Source: a virus. Taken from it: DNA of 27,143 nt. The position numbers and the translations under genes are program-made. The stretch lies in IMG/VR virus record IMGVR_UViG_3300045996_002544, positions 1 through 27,143 of that record; one strand, given 5' to 3'. Under the pieces are notes generated by a model. That model searched no databases. It was not told where the DNA came from and was given only the letters and a program-made list of their open reading frames with translations. Every line of letters begins with the position of its first letter. The first letter of the stretch is position 1. Shown here in pieces: positions 6,564-14,041 of this stretch.

Positions 6564-7283
6564 CTAGAGCAGCGGACCTCGGGTCGCACCGGCCGCCGCA
6601 ACCGCATAATCCGGATAATCGCCTGCCCGCTCGAGCAGGAGCCGGCACGGCGGAATCCAGCGCAGCCGGGTGTCGCCGGTGCCATCGGTCAGCCACACGA
6701 ACCAGCAATAGCTTGTCGCGGTCGACGCCTTTTTCAGCTTGCCGTCCTGATCGGCCGAGAACGGGTCCGGGGTGCCGATCTGCACCAGGCGCCCCTCCAG
6801 CATGCAAACGCGCTCGGCGAACTGGAGCACGTAATCCGGCGGATGATCGCTGAACAGCCCGTTATAGCGTTCCTGCCCCTCAAGGAAGGCACCGCGCAGA
6901 AGCATAGCAACGCCGACGCGCGCCACGGCCAGTCCGGTGCGGATAAACGCCTCGGCGAGCACGAACGGCGGGTTGCTGATCGCCCAATCGGTTCTCGGCT
7001 CGAACTGCCCGGTAACCGTGAAGTCCAGCAGCGCGTGATCCTCGCCATAGCGGTGGACGTCGCTCGCGCGCACCGCTGCGAAGAATTCGCGCAGCGGCCG
7101 CACCATGTGCATCTCGCCGCACGCCGGCTCCCACGCCTCCTGTTCCTCGATCGCATACCCCAGCTCGTGCAGGAAGCGGCATAGCGCCCGCGTGGCGAAG
7201 GGCGGCGTCGGGAAATAGTCCAGGCTATCCGGTGCCACCCTGCGCCGCTGCATGACGGCGGTGGAGGTGTTCTGGCCTGTCAA
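6564..7283 (-). CDS. Phage DNA N6-adenine methyltransferase (class I, SAM-dependent)
   Basis: The 239-residue protein carries DYFPTPPFATRAL (residues 22-34), a motif I-like WEPACGEMHM (51-60) for S-adenosylmethionine and the catalytic motif IV DWAISNPPF (99-107). Asn-Pro-Pro-Phe is the signature of N6-adenine or N4-cytosine DNA methylation. The TTG start at 7283 overlaps the upstream stop by four bases and keeps the N-terminal TGQNTSTAVMQRR, which I remember from such phage enzymes; ATG 7253 is the alternative. No restriction partner is seen, so it is probably an orphan that protects phage DNA or regulates its genes. Confidence 0.82.
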   Translation of the reverse strand: MTGQNTSTAVMQRRRVAPDSLDYFPTPPFATRALCRFLHELGYAIEEQEAWEPACGEMHMVRPLREFFAAVRASDVHRYGEDHALLDFTVTGQFEPRTDWAISNPPFVLAEAFIRTGLAVARVGVAMLLRGAFLEGQERYNGLFSDHPPDYVLQFAERVCMLEGRLVQIGTPDPFSADQDGKLKKASTATSYCWFVWLTDGTGDTRLRWIPPCRLLLERAGDYPDYAVAAAGATRGPLL

Positions 7284-7690
7284 AACGGTGGGCTTAGCTC
7301 GGGCCTTGGCGTCGGGACGCGCTCAATCAGCGCGTCGCGGCATGGCTGTCCGTCGTGCCATTCCAGCTCATCGATCTGCCCGCATTGGATGCAGCGCACC
7401 GTGCCGTCGTCAACCTCATCAGGATGGCGAATGAAGCGGCGATAAGATCGGCCGCCGATTTCGATAGTGTCGTTAAAGGTGACGTGCTCGCCGTTCACAC
7501 GGGAAATAGACCCGGCGCTAATGTCGCTCCGCGTCGCGGTACAGATCCAGTTGCCGTCCCAACCGGTAACGGTTGCCCAACGCTTTGTGCCGGGGCAGCT
7601 CGTAAAGACGATGCGATCGCCGGGCTTCAGCGCGGCCTTCGCACGAGCGGTTGCTCGCATAAGCTCATCATATCGCTGTTGCGTGATCAT
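7280..7690 (-). CDS. Unknown early protein with a Cys pair (136 aa)
   Basis: An AGGAG six bases before ATG 7690 supports the start. The middle part (GDRIVFTSCPGTKRWATVTGW) looks like a small beta-barrel such as an SH3 or KOW-like fold. The C-terminal third holds CIQCGQIDELEWHDGQPC, with a CxxC followed by His and Cys that could bind zinc. It is translated between the ATPase and the methyltransferase and overlaps the latter. Base use is less GC-rich than in the ATPase gene. No family is recognised; a role with DNA modification or replication is inferred only from position. Confidence 0.7.
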   Translation of the reverse strand: MITQQRYDELMRATARAKAALKPGDRIVFTSCPGTKRWATVTGWDGNWICTATRSDISAGSISRVNGEHVTFNDTIEIGGRSYRRFIRHPDEVDDGTVRCIQCGQIDELEWHDGQPCRDALIERVPTPRPELSPPF

Positions 7691-7699
7691 GTCGGTCTC

Positions 7700-9589
7700 C
7701 TAGCTGTCCACATTGCCCCGCAGCGCCCGCAGCGGGATCGCGATGGCATTCTCGGGTCCGGGGCCGCCAAAGCGCGGCTTCAGCTTCGTGGTGATCGCCC
7801 CTTCCACCTTGCCGAGCGACTGGATCCACGCGCCCGAAGCCCATTCGGTGCCCTTGAACAGCTCTTTCAGCGGCTGGCACGTCGGATAGGCGATCGCCAG
7901 CCAGCCCTCGTCCCAGCCCTGTTCATTGGGCAGCGGCTCGCCGTCGGACAGCCATCCTCGATCGCCCTGCTTCAGCAGCATCAGCCGCAGGCCATATGGC
8001 TTCAGCCGCGCCCGCGCCGCTTCGTCGATCCCCATCTGCAGGCCGCCTTCGGTCTGCAGCTCGCGCATCGCCTTCTCGATCCACTGGCCCACCGTCTCGG
8101 CGTGCCGGCCGTGATCGCCGGGGAGCAGCGAATACATAAGATGCGAGATGCAACGCTCCACGTCGCTCCGCGCCTGGCTGCGCCCGCGCGTCATCATCGG
8201 CAGCACGGATCGCACCCATTCCTTCTCGCGCCCGAAAGCCTCCTCGTGCACGCCTGTCAGGCTCGGCGCCGTCTCGTGCAGCAGGCAGTCGGCGCAGGCG
8301 AGCAGGGTGCCAAACGTGTCCTGCCAGCGCCCCTCCAGCCCATGGGTCCAGATCTCGCGCTTGTAATCGGCCAGGGTTCGGGCGAAGCGCGGCCATTGCT
8401 CGATCATCCGCCGGTGCATCCGCCGGCCGGCAAGCCGCCAGTGCTTCAGGTCCGGCCCCTCCCACATCTTGTCGGTCGAAACGACGGGCATCAGCTCGAG
8501 GATCGCGACGCGGTTCCATTCCTCGCCCTTCACCAGCCCGTGCAGCACGGACGAGAGCAGGAAACAGCTCTGCGCCGTGAATTCCTGCGCCCGGTGATCG
8601 GCGGCGCCGCGGTGCATCTTCGCGCCCGAGCTCGCTTTTTTCAGCAGGTTCAAAATCGCGCGCTGCCGCTCGTAATTATCGTCCGCCTCGGCTTCGTCGA
8701 TCAGCACCGGCAGCGTGTCGTCCTTCAGCGTCTGGCGGATCGCCGCCTCGCTCGCATCCTCGGTATGGAGGCACCACCCGCCCAAAATCGCGCGCAGCAG
8801 CTTCTGCAGCGTCGATTTGCCCGCCGTGGTGGGCGCGCTCAGCCACATATGCGAACGCCAGCTCAGCGCCCCGCAAATGAACATCTGGCCCACCATGCCG
8901 ATCAGCAGCAGCTGCGCTGCCACCGGCTCTTTCCAGTTCCATTGGCCAAACAGCTTGTGCAGCGCCATCGCCTCGGCCGTCGTGCTCGCCACTTCGGCAG
9001 GCGCGGGGAGGGGGGCCAGCGCCGGAAAGAAGCGATCGCCCAGTCTACCGGCGGGATAGGCGATCGGATTCACCGTGCGCTTGCCCTTCTTGTCCGCCTC
9101 GCCGACGCTCAGCACGCTGCTGCCCATGTGGAGCACCAGTTGCTCTTCGTCCTCGCCGATCCGGTGCGCCCCGCGGCCGAAAACCCGCCCCTGCGGATCG
9201 AATATCTTCCGCGCGCGGCATTCCTCGATCAGCGCGGATTGCGCATCGGCCTGGTCGAACTTGTCCGGCGGGCCGCGCTCGGCCAGATCCTTTTTCAGCT
9301 GTTCCTTGGTCCATTGCGGAAAGTGCCGCAGCAGATAGGAATCGCCGAACAGCAGCTGCAGGTCGCCCTTCCGGCAATCGGTCGCGATGCACTGCAGCTG
9401 GTTGTTGCCGTCCAGCACCCACATCTTCATGCCCTGCACGCCCAGCGGGATCACCGGGCACGGTACCGGCAGCGCCGGTTCGTCGAACAGGTCGCCTTCC
9501 GTCTCGCGCACCCGCATGTCGGGCGCCTCCACGGGCTTCCCCACGGATGCGATCACGCGATCGATGTTGTTGTCGGTTCCCCCCGCCAT
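7700..9589 (-). CDS. Replicative ATPase/helicase-like protein (DUF927/SF3-like)
   Basis: The 629-residue protein has one ATPase core with Walker A SAPTTAGKST (about residues 251-260) and Walker B LPVLIDEAEAD (293-303). It follows an N-terminal region that resembles nothing I can name. A Toprim-domain protein precedes it by two genes, so the pair is probably the phage replication module. A hexameric helicase or primase-associated ATPase in the manner of DUF927, D5-like or SF3 proteins is the best fit. No polymerase is encoded in the window, so host polymerase would be used. The ATG at 9589 has only a weak, distant GAGG. Confidence 0.72.
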   Translation of the reverse strand: MAGGTDNNIDRVIASVGKPVEAPDMRVRETEGDLFDEPALPVPCPVIPLGVQGMKMWVLDGNNQLQCIATDCRKGDLQLLFGDSYLLRHFPQWTKEQLKKDLAERGPPDKFDQADAQSALIEECRARKIFDPQGRVFGRGAHRIGEDEEQLVLHMGSSVLSVGEADKKGKRTVNPIAYPAGRLGDRFFPALAPLPAPAEVASTTAEAMALHKLFGQWNWKEPVAAQLLLIGMVGQMFICGALSWRSHMWLSAPTTAGKSTLQKLLRAILGGWCLHTEDASEAAIRQTLKDDTLPVLIDEAEADDNYERQRAILNLLKKASSGAKMHRGAADHRAQEFTAQSCFLLSSVLHGLVKGEEWNRVAILELMPVVSTDKMWEGPDLKHWRLAGRRMHRRMIEQWPRFARTLADYKREIWTHGLEGRWQDTFGTLLACADCLLHETAPSLTGVHEEAFGREKEWVRSVLPMMTRGRSQARSDVERCISHLMYSLLPGDHGRHAETVGQWIEKAMRELQTEGGLQMGIDEAARARLKPYGLRLMLLKQGDRGWLSDGEPLPNEQGWDEGWLAIAYPTCQPLKELFKGTEWASGAWIQSLGKVEGAITTKLKPRFGGPGPENAIAIPLRALRGNVDS

Positions 9590-9630
9590 GGGTCAGTCGG
9601 CCTCAAACGCGCAAATGGTTTCGGCTGGAG

Positions 9631-10449
9631 TCACTCGGACGGACCGACGAAGCGCAGACCCTGTTCAGAGCAATAGCGTTGGAACGCAGGGCCATGGAGT
9701 TCGCTTGGCAGCATCGCGATGCTGTGTCCGACCGTGCCGCCCTTCCACGAGCCTTTGCGCCGGCCAACCTCCGACGAAAAGCTTAGGTCGAGCGAGCGGC
9801 CAACCTTGTTGCGGCCGATGAAGAGCAGACGAAACACGCCCTTTCCGCGACGCCATTCACGTTCTTCAATACGGCAGGTTGCTGTGATGCGCTCGCCATC
9901 GAAGTCGTCGAAGGCAAACTTCGCTACAGGGCACGCTGCCTCAATGGCATTCTTTACAGCCCAGCCATTCTTATGCCGAAAGCCCCATTCCGGCAGGTCT
10001 GCGAAATGCTCGCCGTCCAGGTCGTACAGGCTGTGGCGAACGAAGCGGTGCTCGCGCCACGGATAGAACCAACACTTGCTTTTTGTCGTCTCGCTGTCGT
10101 GCGTCTGCGGGCCGTAATGGAGGTGCAGCGATCCCTCGAATAGGGAGAGCCCGAACTCCCGAGCGTGCTGATCCCAATAGCCGGGGCGTCTGCCTTGTGC
10201 GAGGATCTGGGACCGTGTCGGCTCGGTCGTGATTTCATGCCACTTACGCCAAGGTTTGATCAGCGCAGGCAGTCGGACGATCAGCGTGTGGGGTCCAACT
10301 GCGATGCGCAGGCGGCAATGAGGATAATCATCCCCATCACCGGACCCGAGCATGATCGCCAGCTTTCGATAGCGAGGTTCGTGGGCATAGGTGAACGGGC
10401 CGAAATAGCGGTCGTTGTCGCTCCATCGAATTGCAGTCGCTCTGCTCAT
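9631..10449 (-). CDS. Conserved phage protein of the 'SDNDRYFGPF' type (272 aa)
   Basis: The start at ATG 10449 is supported by AGGAG nine bases upstream. The protein begins MSRATAIRWSDNDRYFGPF. It contains GDGDDYPHCRLRI and HTLIVRLP near residue 60, DLDGEHFADLPEWG in the middle, and a C-terminal SFSSEVGRRKGSWKGGTVGH. From memory this order of motifs belongs to a widespread uncharacterised family in alphaproteobacterial phages. No catalytic residues can be named. It stands in the leftward early operon next to the replication genes. The N-terminal extension of the frame to 10542 has no start signal and overlaps the neighbouring gene. Confidence 0.75.
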   Translation of the reverse strand: MSRATAIRWSDNDRYFGPFTYAHEPRYRKLAIMLGSGDGDDYPHCRLRIAVGPHTLIVRLPALIKPWRKWHEITTEPTRSQILAQGRRPGYWDQHAREFGLSLFEGSLHLHYGPQTHDSETTKSKCWFYPWREHRFVRHSLYDLDGEHFADLPEWGFRHKNGWAVKNAIEAACPVAKFAFDDFDGERITATCRIEEREWRRGKGVFRLLFIGRNKVGRSLDLSFSSEVGRRKGSWKGGTVGHSIAMLPSELHGPAFQRYCSEQGLRFVGPSE

Positions 10450-10486
10450 GACCGGATCTCCTGAGAAAGATTGAAAGCTCGGGCGT

Positions 10487-10630
10487 TCACCGCCCACGCC
10501 CCGCCCAGCGCTCGGCCGCCTGCTCCATGCTGGAAGGCGCATTGCGCAGGTCGATCAGCTTGCGCCGCGGCGCCGGCGCAACCGGACGCGGCACCGCCGT
10601 CAGATCCTTGCGCTCATCCTTGCCGCTCAT
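10487..10630 (-). CDS. 47-aa basic protein coupled to the Toprim gene
   Basis: The frame starts at ATG 10630, overlapping the Toprim stop by four bases (ATGA), with GGAGGGG four bases upstream. It begins MSGKDERKDL and has a Pro/Arg-rich middle (VPRPVAPAPRRK). The strong ribosome-binding site and the overlap make it credible despite its size. No family recognised. Confidence 0.55.
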   Translation of the reverse strand: MSGKDERKDLTAVPRPVAPAPRRKLIDLRNAPSSMEQAAERWAGRGR

Positions 10631-11715
10631 AACCCCTCCATCCGCATGCCGCGGAGCTGATCGTTGAAATCCTTGAATCCCGGCTCGGGCCAGATGCAGC
10701 TCACGCGCCGCCCCGCTGCCTGGTGCAGCGCAATCTGCTTCTCCAGCGAACCGTCGGCGGGGCTGCCGGGCTTGTCGTGCTGCCCCACGATGATCAGCGC
10801 CGCCACCGCGCCGGGCAGCTGCATCGCGCCGATATTGCCCAGCGTGCCGGCGGCGACGAGCCGCAGCGCCGGATCCGCCATCGCCACGGTCAGCCCGTCC
10901 TCGATCCCCTCGCTGATATGCACGCACGTCCCCGCCGGCACGTCGCGCAGCGGCATCCTGCCCGCCGCGCCCTTGTTCAGCGGGATATGCGCCCCCCAAT
11001 ATGCGGGGCTCCAGATCATCTTGGCGGTTTCCAGCGGTGCCTTGGTCCAGCCCCGCTGCCCGCGCTCCAGATAGGTCACGTGCGCGCCCTTGGACTTGGC
11101 ATCCAGTCCGCCGACGAACAGCGATACCATCGCCGGCATCGCCCGCCGCGCCTCGCTGCTCCACACGTCGTGCCGGTATCGCAGCGCGCCGGGGAAGTGC
11201 CCTAGCTTGGCGAAGTCGATCCCGCGCCCCTCCAGATAGGATTGCGCCGGGCTGCCCTCCAGCGGCTGCGCATGCCCCCACAGGTTCACGGCGTTCAACC
11301 GCTTGCGCTCCGTCTCGCCCGCCGCCTGCCGCTCGGCCTTCTCGGCGGCGGCGCGCGTGCGGTCGCGGAATTGCTCCATCGCGCGCGGGTTCATCGAATC
11401 GAGTCCCAGAAAACGCTTCGCCTCCCGGATGGCTTCCTTGATGTCGCCATTGCCCACGGTCAGCTGCAGCAGCTTCAGCATGTCGCCCTTGCCCAGCTTG
11501 TCGCCGGGATCGCGCGAATAATCCGCCCAGCTGCCCTGCCGGTTGCCCTTGGTGCGGATCTTCAGGCTCTTGCCCGGCTCCCCCTCCACCGATCCGATAT
11601 GGAAGAACCCGCCATATTCCTTGCCCGCCGGATACAGCTTTCGGGCCAGCGCCGCCGCATTGGCGTTCAGCATGCGCGCGATCTCGCTCGCATCGGGGCC
11701 CTTGGGATGTTTCAC
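10627..11715 (-). CDS. Toprim-domain replication protein (DUF7146/primase-like)
   Basis: From GTG 11715 the protein has 362 residues. The N-terminal half resembles the DUF7146-like part of phage primase proteins but has no CxxC zinc finger. The C-terminal half is a Toprim domain, with the conserved Glu in SEGIEDG (residue 269) and a final FKDFNDQL (347-354). The usual DxD strand is replaced by IIVGQHDKPGSPA (308-320), so one acidic metal ligand appears to be missing. It most likely works with the ATPase at 7700-9589 in replication. The frame is open to 11982, but that part overlaps a better gene; GTG 11715 is preferred without a clear ribosome-binding site. Confidence 0.7.
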   Translation of the reverse strand: MKHPKGPDASEIARMLNANAAALARKLYPAGKEYGGFFHIGSVEGEPGKSLKIRTKGNRQGSWADYSRDPGDKLGKGDMLKLLQLTVGNGDIKEAIREAKRFLGLDSMNPRAMEQFRDRTRAAAEKAERQAAGETERKRLNAVNLWGHAQPLEGSPAQSYLEGRGIDFAKLGHFPGALRYRHDVWSSEARRAMPAMVSLFVGGLDAKSKGAHVTYLERGQRGWTKAPLETAKMIWSPAYWGAHIPLNKGAAGRMPLRDVPAGTCVHISEGIEDGLTVAMADPALRLVAAGTLGNIGAMQLPGAVAALIIVGQHDKPGSPADGSLEKQIALHQAAGRRVSCIWPEPGFKDFNDQLRGMRMEGL

Positions 11716-11731
11716 GAGGAACGTTCCACGG

Positions 11732-12010
11732 TCACAGCAGCGGCCTGACGACTGCAGCCGGATCCAGCGGGGTATCAGCTGGGTCGATCGCCTCGAAGGC
11801 AGTGCAGCGCGGTCCGCTGGGGCCGTCACGGCGCCATTCACGAGGATACTCCGGGTCGCTGATCGCAAACGCCATGGTGGCGGCTGCGATCGTACAGCTA
11901 TCGCCGCGGTCCTCGCGGAATGCGCGATCCAGGCGACACCGGCCACACCAACGCGCCATGAAGTCGGCCCCGTCGCTGCCACAGGACGGCCGAAAGAGAA
12001 CCGGCGCCAT
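11732..12010 (-). CDS. Small Cys-rich protein of a conserved phage family (92 aa)
   Basis: ATG 12010 overlaps the stop of the previous gene (TGATG) and has a GGAGG upstream. The protein contains FMARWCGRCRLDRAFRE with a CxxC, a later Cys in GDSCTIAAA, and GPRCTAFEAI. From memory, F-M-x-x-x-C-x-x-C-x-x-D followed by these Cys residues is common in small alphaproteobacterial phage proteins. The four Cys suggest a zinc site. Function unknown. It stands directly before the Toprim gene. Confidence 0.72.
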   Translation of the reverse strand: MAPVLFRPSCGSDGADFMARWCGRCRLDRAFREDRGDSCTIAAATMAFAISDPEYPREWRRDGPSGPRCTAFEAIDPADTPLDPAAVVRPLL

Positions 12011-12282
12011 CACTCCGCCGCCTCCACCATCGCGGCATCACGCTCGCGAAGCCGCGCGATCGCGCCGTCGATCACGCCACGGATCTGGTCCCCGCGCAGC
12101 ACGCGATCCTCCGATATTCCCTGCTCCGGCGCCGGCAGCGGCGGGCCGCCCTCGTGCAGGAACGCATGCAGCGCCCGCCGATCGGCCAGCACGCGCGAAC
12201 GCCGCACCCGGCTGCGCGCCGCCTTCTTCGCCGCCGCGCTGCGCTTGCCCGGCGTCGTGTCGGTCCACACGCCGCGCGGCAT
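12010..12282 (-). CDS. Small basic/acidic early protein (90 aa)
   Basis: ATG 12282 overlaps the stop of the winged-helix gene (TGATG) and is preceded by AGGAG four bases upstream. The N-terminal half is strongly basic (residues 12-36), and the C-terminal half is helical and mixed (IRGVIDGAIARLRERD). A DNA- or RNA-associated role is possible. No family is recognised. Confidence 0.62.
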   Translation of the reverse strand: MPRGVWTDTTPGKRSAAAKKAARSRVRRSRVLADRRALHAFLHEGGPPLPAPEQGISEDRVLRGDQIRGVIDGAIARLRERDAAMVEAAE

Positions 12283-12545
12283 CACTCCTGCTCCCACGGC
12301 ATGGGAAGGCCGGGCACGGGAACCAGCAGCAGGCGCGCCCCGTCGGGCGCCCGTGGCACCAGCCGATCCAGCCCCTTCCGGCCACCTAGACGCTCCACGG
12401 CAAGCTCGCGTAGCCGATGTCCGCTGCTGCGCGCCTTCAGGCCAACGCCGCTCGCGATATCGGCCGTCGTGGGCTCCACGCCCATCGCGCGCTGCCGCAC
12501 GATGTGGTCGCACGCGCGCTGTTGCATCGCTGTGAGACCGATCAT
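12282..12545 (-). CDS. LexA-like winged-helix DNA-binding protein (87 aa)
   Basis: The N-terminal half, MIGLTAMQQRACDHIV followed by GVEPTTADIASGVGLKARSS and GHRLRELAVERLGG, matches the winged helix-turn-helix of LexA (TxxQ start, P-T-x-x-E/D-I recognition of the turn, S-x-x-S helix). The C-terminal peptidase half of LexA is absent, so it cannot self-cleave. AGAGGAG lies seven bases before ATG 12545. It is the first gene of the leftward early operon. Direct repeats and a palindrome just upstream are likely operators for this protein or for the phage repressor. Confidence 0.72.
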   Translation of the reverse strand: MIGLTAMQQRACDHIVRQRAMGVEPTTADIASGVGLKARSSGHRLRELAVERLGGRKGLDRLVPRAPDGARLLLVPVPGLPMPWEQE

Positions 12546-12565
12546 CGCAGACTCCTCTTGCGTTG

Positions 12566-12612
12566 TAGGAAATATCCTAGGAAGAACATATAAGGAACAT
12601 CAATAAGGAACA
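12566..12612 (-). promoter_or_regulatory. Leftward early promoter with operator repeats
   Basis: On the minus strand a -35-like TTGATG (12603-12598) and a -10-like TAGGAT (12579-12574) are 18 bases apart. Overlapping them are two exact copies of ATAAGGAACA (12590-12599 and 12603-12612), a related GGAAGAACA (12580-12588), and a dyad TAGGA-AATA-TCCTA (12566-12579). The site would drive the winged-helix gene and the replication operon. Confidence 0.5.
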
Positions 12613-12630
12613 GCGGTGCCCCGAATGTCA

Positions 12631-12951
12631 TCACGCTTCCCCTTGCCCGACACCCGCGAATCGGTGCGCCAGCGGGCAATCCGCACGGCCGCACGCGGCC
12701 ACCGCGTCATCGTCGCTCGGCAGCGCGCATTCGGAGCACTCCGCCTTCACGAACCAGTCGGCGTGGGTGGCGATGCCCTCGGCGGCCAGGCGGTTGACCA
12801 CCTCGGCCTTGTCGGGGCGCTTGCCCTCTTCTTCCCATCCCTGAACGGTGCCCGCCTTCACGCCGATCCGCTCGGCGAATGCCGGCCGGCCCATCTTCGG
12901 TTGGCGTCCCTCCCGGAACTGCCTGATTTTGCGTCCCGCCAATGTCGTCAT
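12631..12951 (-). CDS. HTH repressor-like protein with Cys-rich tail (106 aa)
   Basis: From ATG 12951 the protein begins MTTLAGRKIRQF. Residues 19-44 (MGRPAFAERIGVKAGTVQGW) form an XRE-type helix-turn-helix. The C-terminal part contains ECSECALP and CGRADCPLAH, with two Cys pairs and a His that could bind metal. GGGAAG stands eight bases before the start. It is divergent from the HTH gene at 13057, with a 19-bp operator in the gap, so it is the best candidate for the lysogeny repressor. It lacks a LexA-type peptidase, so induction would work differently. Confidence 0.7.
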   Translation of the reverse strand: MTTLAGRKIRQFREGRQPKMGRPAFAERIGVKAGTVQGWEEEGKRPDKAEVVNRLAAEGIATHADWFVKAECSECALPSDDDAVAACGRADCPLAHRFAGVGQGEA

Positions 12952-12958
12952 GCCAGTG

Positions 12959-12977
12959 ACTTCCCATAATGGTAAGT
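12959..12977. promoter_or_regulatory. 19-bp operator in the divergent switch region
   Basis: ACTTCCCATAATGGTAAGT is a dyad: the left arm ACTTCCCAT and the reversed right arm ACTTACCAT agree at 8 of 9 positions. It lies directly before the repressor start. Two related sites stand at 13510-13562. Confidence 0.65.
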
Positions 12978-13006
12978 TTGTGGCAAGAGCCCTTTCGCTG
13001 AAAATT
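12978..13006 (+). promoter_or_regulatory. Putative rightward promoter
   Basis: TTGTGG (12978-12983) and AAAATT (13001-13006) are 17 bases apart, directly beside the operator. It would transcribe the HTH gene at 13057. Both hexamers are imperfect. An AATTACC half-site (13003-13009) overlaps the -10. Confidence 0.4.
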
Positions 13007-13056
13007 ACCGGAAAAGTGGATAGCAAGACGTGGGCATAGTGATTCACATCACCGAA

Positions 13057-13419
13057 ATGGTGAAACAGCTCGATAATCCGCCAAACCGCATACGCGAGGT
13101 CCGCAAGGGCAAGGGGATCACCCTGCGCGTGATCGCGGAAACGCTGGGCACCAGCCAGACGCAGATCAGCCGTTTCGAAACCGGTGATCGCCCCGTCGAT
13201 CTGGTCTGGCTCGGGCGTATCGCCCGCGTGCTCGGGGTCGATATCGGCCAGCTTCTCAATGCAGAGGACAACCAGCTCGCCGCCCGCGACGATCGCGAGC
13301 GCGCCGTGCTCGAATCGATGCGCCGCGGCGAGGAGATCGCCGGGCCGGTGCTGAAGGTCGCCGAAAGCCTTTCCAGCTTCCACGCCGAAGAGCCCGGAGA
13401 CTCACGCCGCCGCGCCTGA
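13057..13419 (+). CDS. XRE-family transcriptional regulator (120 aa)
   Basis: The helix-turn-helix lies near the N-terminus: IREVRKGKGITLRVIAETLG followed by TSQTQISRFETGDRPV, the classical XRE pattern with Q-x-x-I-S-R-F-E. The rest (residues 70-120) is helical and acidic, probably for dimerisation. It is the first rightward gene of the switch, analogous in place to Cro. The frame begins at GTG 13030; ATG 13057 puts the domain at the usual place, but neither has a clear ribosome-binding site. A strong terminator follows, so it may be a single-gene unit. Confidence 0.75.
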   Translation: MVKQLDNPPNRIREVRKGKGITLRVIAETLGTSQTQISRFETGDRPVDLVWLGRIARVLGVDIGQLLNAEDNQLAARDDRERAVLESMRRGEEIAGPVLKVAESLSSFHAEEPGDSRRRA

Positions 13420-13442
13420 TCGCGCGCGCTTCTGATCGGCTG

Positions 13443-13478
13443 AAAGGGCCGCCCCGGCATGTGCCGCGGCGGCCCTTT
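13443..13478 (+). terminator. Intrinsic terminator after the XRE regulator
   Basis: AAAGGGCCGCC (13443-13453) and GGCGGCCCTTT (13468-13478) are perfect 11-bp complements. The loop contains an inner CGGC/GCCG pair, and a T follows the stem. It ends 24 bases after the regulator stop region. Confidence 0.8.
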
Positions 13479-13509
13479 TCGCGTCTCCACATGCCCCCTC
13501 CTCGTCCCG

Positions 13510-13562
13510 TATCCCCATAATGGTGATTTTCCCGCTTGCCGAAACTTCCCTTATTGGGTAGT
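13510..13562 (+). promoter_or_regulatory. Two operator copies before the rightward early operon
   Basis: TATCCCCATAATGGTGATT (13510-13528) and ACTTCCCTTATTGGGTAGT (13544-13562) are imperfect 19-bp dyads sharing CCCATAATGGT and ACTTCCC with the operator at 12959. They stand 25 bp apart ahead of the gene at 13598, where the promoter of the long rightward operon must lie. Confidence 0.6.
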
Positions 13563-13597
13563 TCTGCCTCCGCACCGAATTTCCAAGGAGGCAAGTT

Positions 13598-14041
13598 ATG
13601 GGCGAAATCACGCCCTTCCCGACAAGAGGATTCCCCCTCCGCCTGATCAGCAGCACGCCCGCTCCCCCCGAGAGTGAAGCTGTTGCCCCGGCGGCCACCG
13701 GCGATCTCCCCCTCACCGGTGGCCGCCGCGGAGAATATGCGCTGGGCGATGTCGCCCGCGATCTGAAGATCGCGCATTTCCGCTGCGTCCGCACGATCAT
13801 CGAGAAGCTCCGCGTGCTCGCCGAGCATGACGGCATGCCGCTCCCGGTCACGCCGCGAATCGAGCGCGGTCGGATGATCAAGGGACCCCGCAGCATTCAC
13901 ATGCACAGTCGCTGGGATGCCGGCGAATTCGATGCCTGGCTCGATCGCCGATCGCCCTCGGGCCCCGCCGCCGCCGGCACCGTTCCTCCCCCCATCCGTG
14001 CCGCGATGCAGGCACGCGCACTGGAGCTCGCACGCGCATGA
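13598..14041 (+). CDS. Putative winged-helix DNA-binding protein, first gene of the early operon (147 aa)
   Basis: A strong AAGGAGG precedes ATG 13598. After a Pro-rich N-terminus the conserved part (about residues 45-120) contains YALGDVARDLKIAHFRCVRTI, then GMPLPVTPRIERG and SRWDAGEFDAWLDRR. That is a helix-turn-helix followed by a wing, with the W-D-x-x-x-F-x-x-W-L ending seen in excisionase- or AlpA-like phage proteins. It is under the two operators at 13510-13562. A role as transcription factor, excisionase or replication organiser is possible. Confidence 0.65.
   Translation: MGEITPFPTRGFPLRLISSTPAPPESEAVAPAATGDLPLTGGRRGEYALGDVARDLKIAHFRCVRTIIEKLRVLAEHDGMPLPVTPRIERGRMIKGPRSIHMHSRWDAGEFDAWLDRRSPSGPAAAGTVPPPIRAAMQARALELARA

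Noticed and set aside
6564-7690. Restriction-modification system
   Set aside because: Only the methyltransferase is recognisable. The neighbouring 136-residue protein has no nuclease motif, so an orphan methyltransferase is more likely.
7355-9676. 773-codon plus-strand frame
   Set aside because: It is antisense to the ATPase gene with its clear Walker motifs. The product is rich in His, Arg and Gln, as is typical for the complement of a GC-rich gene.
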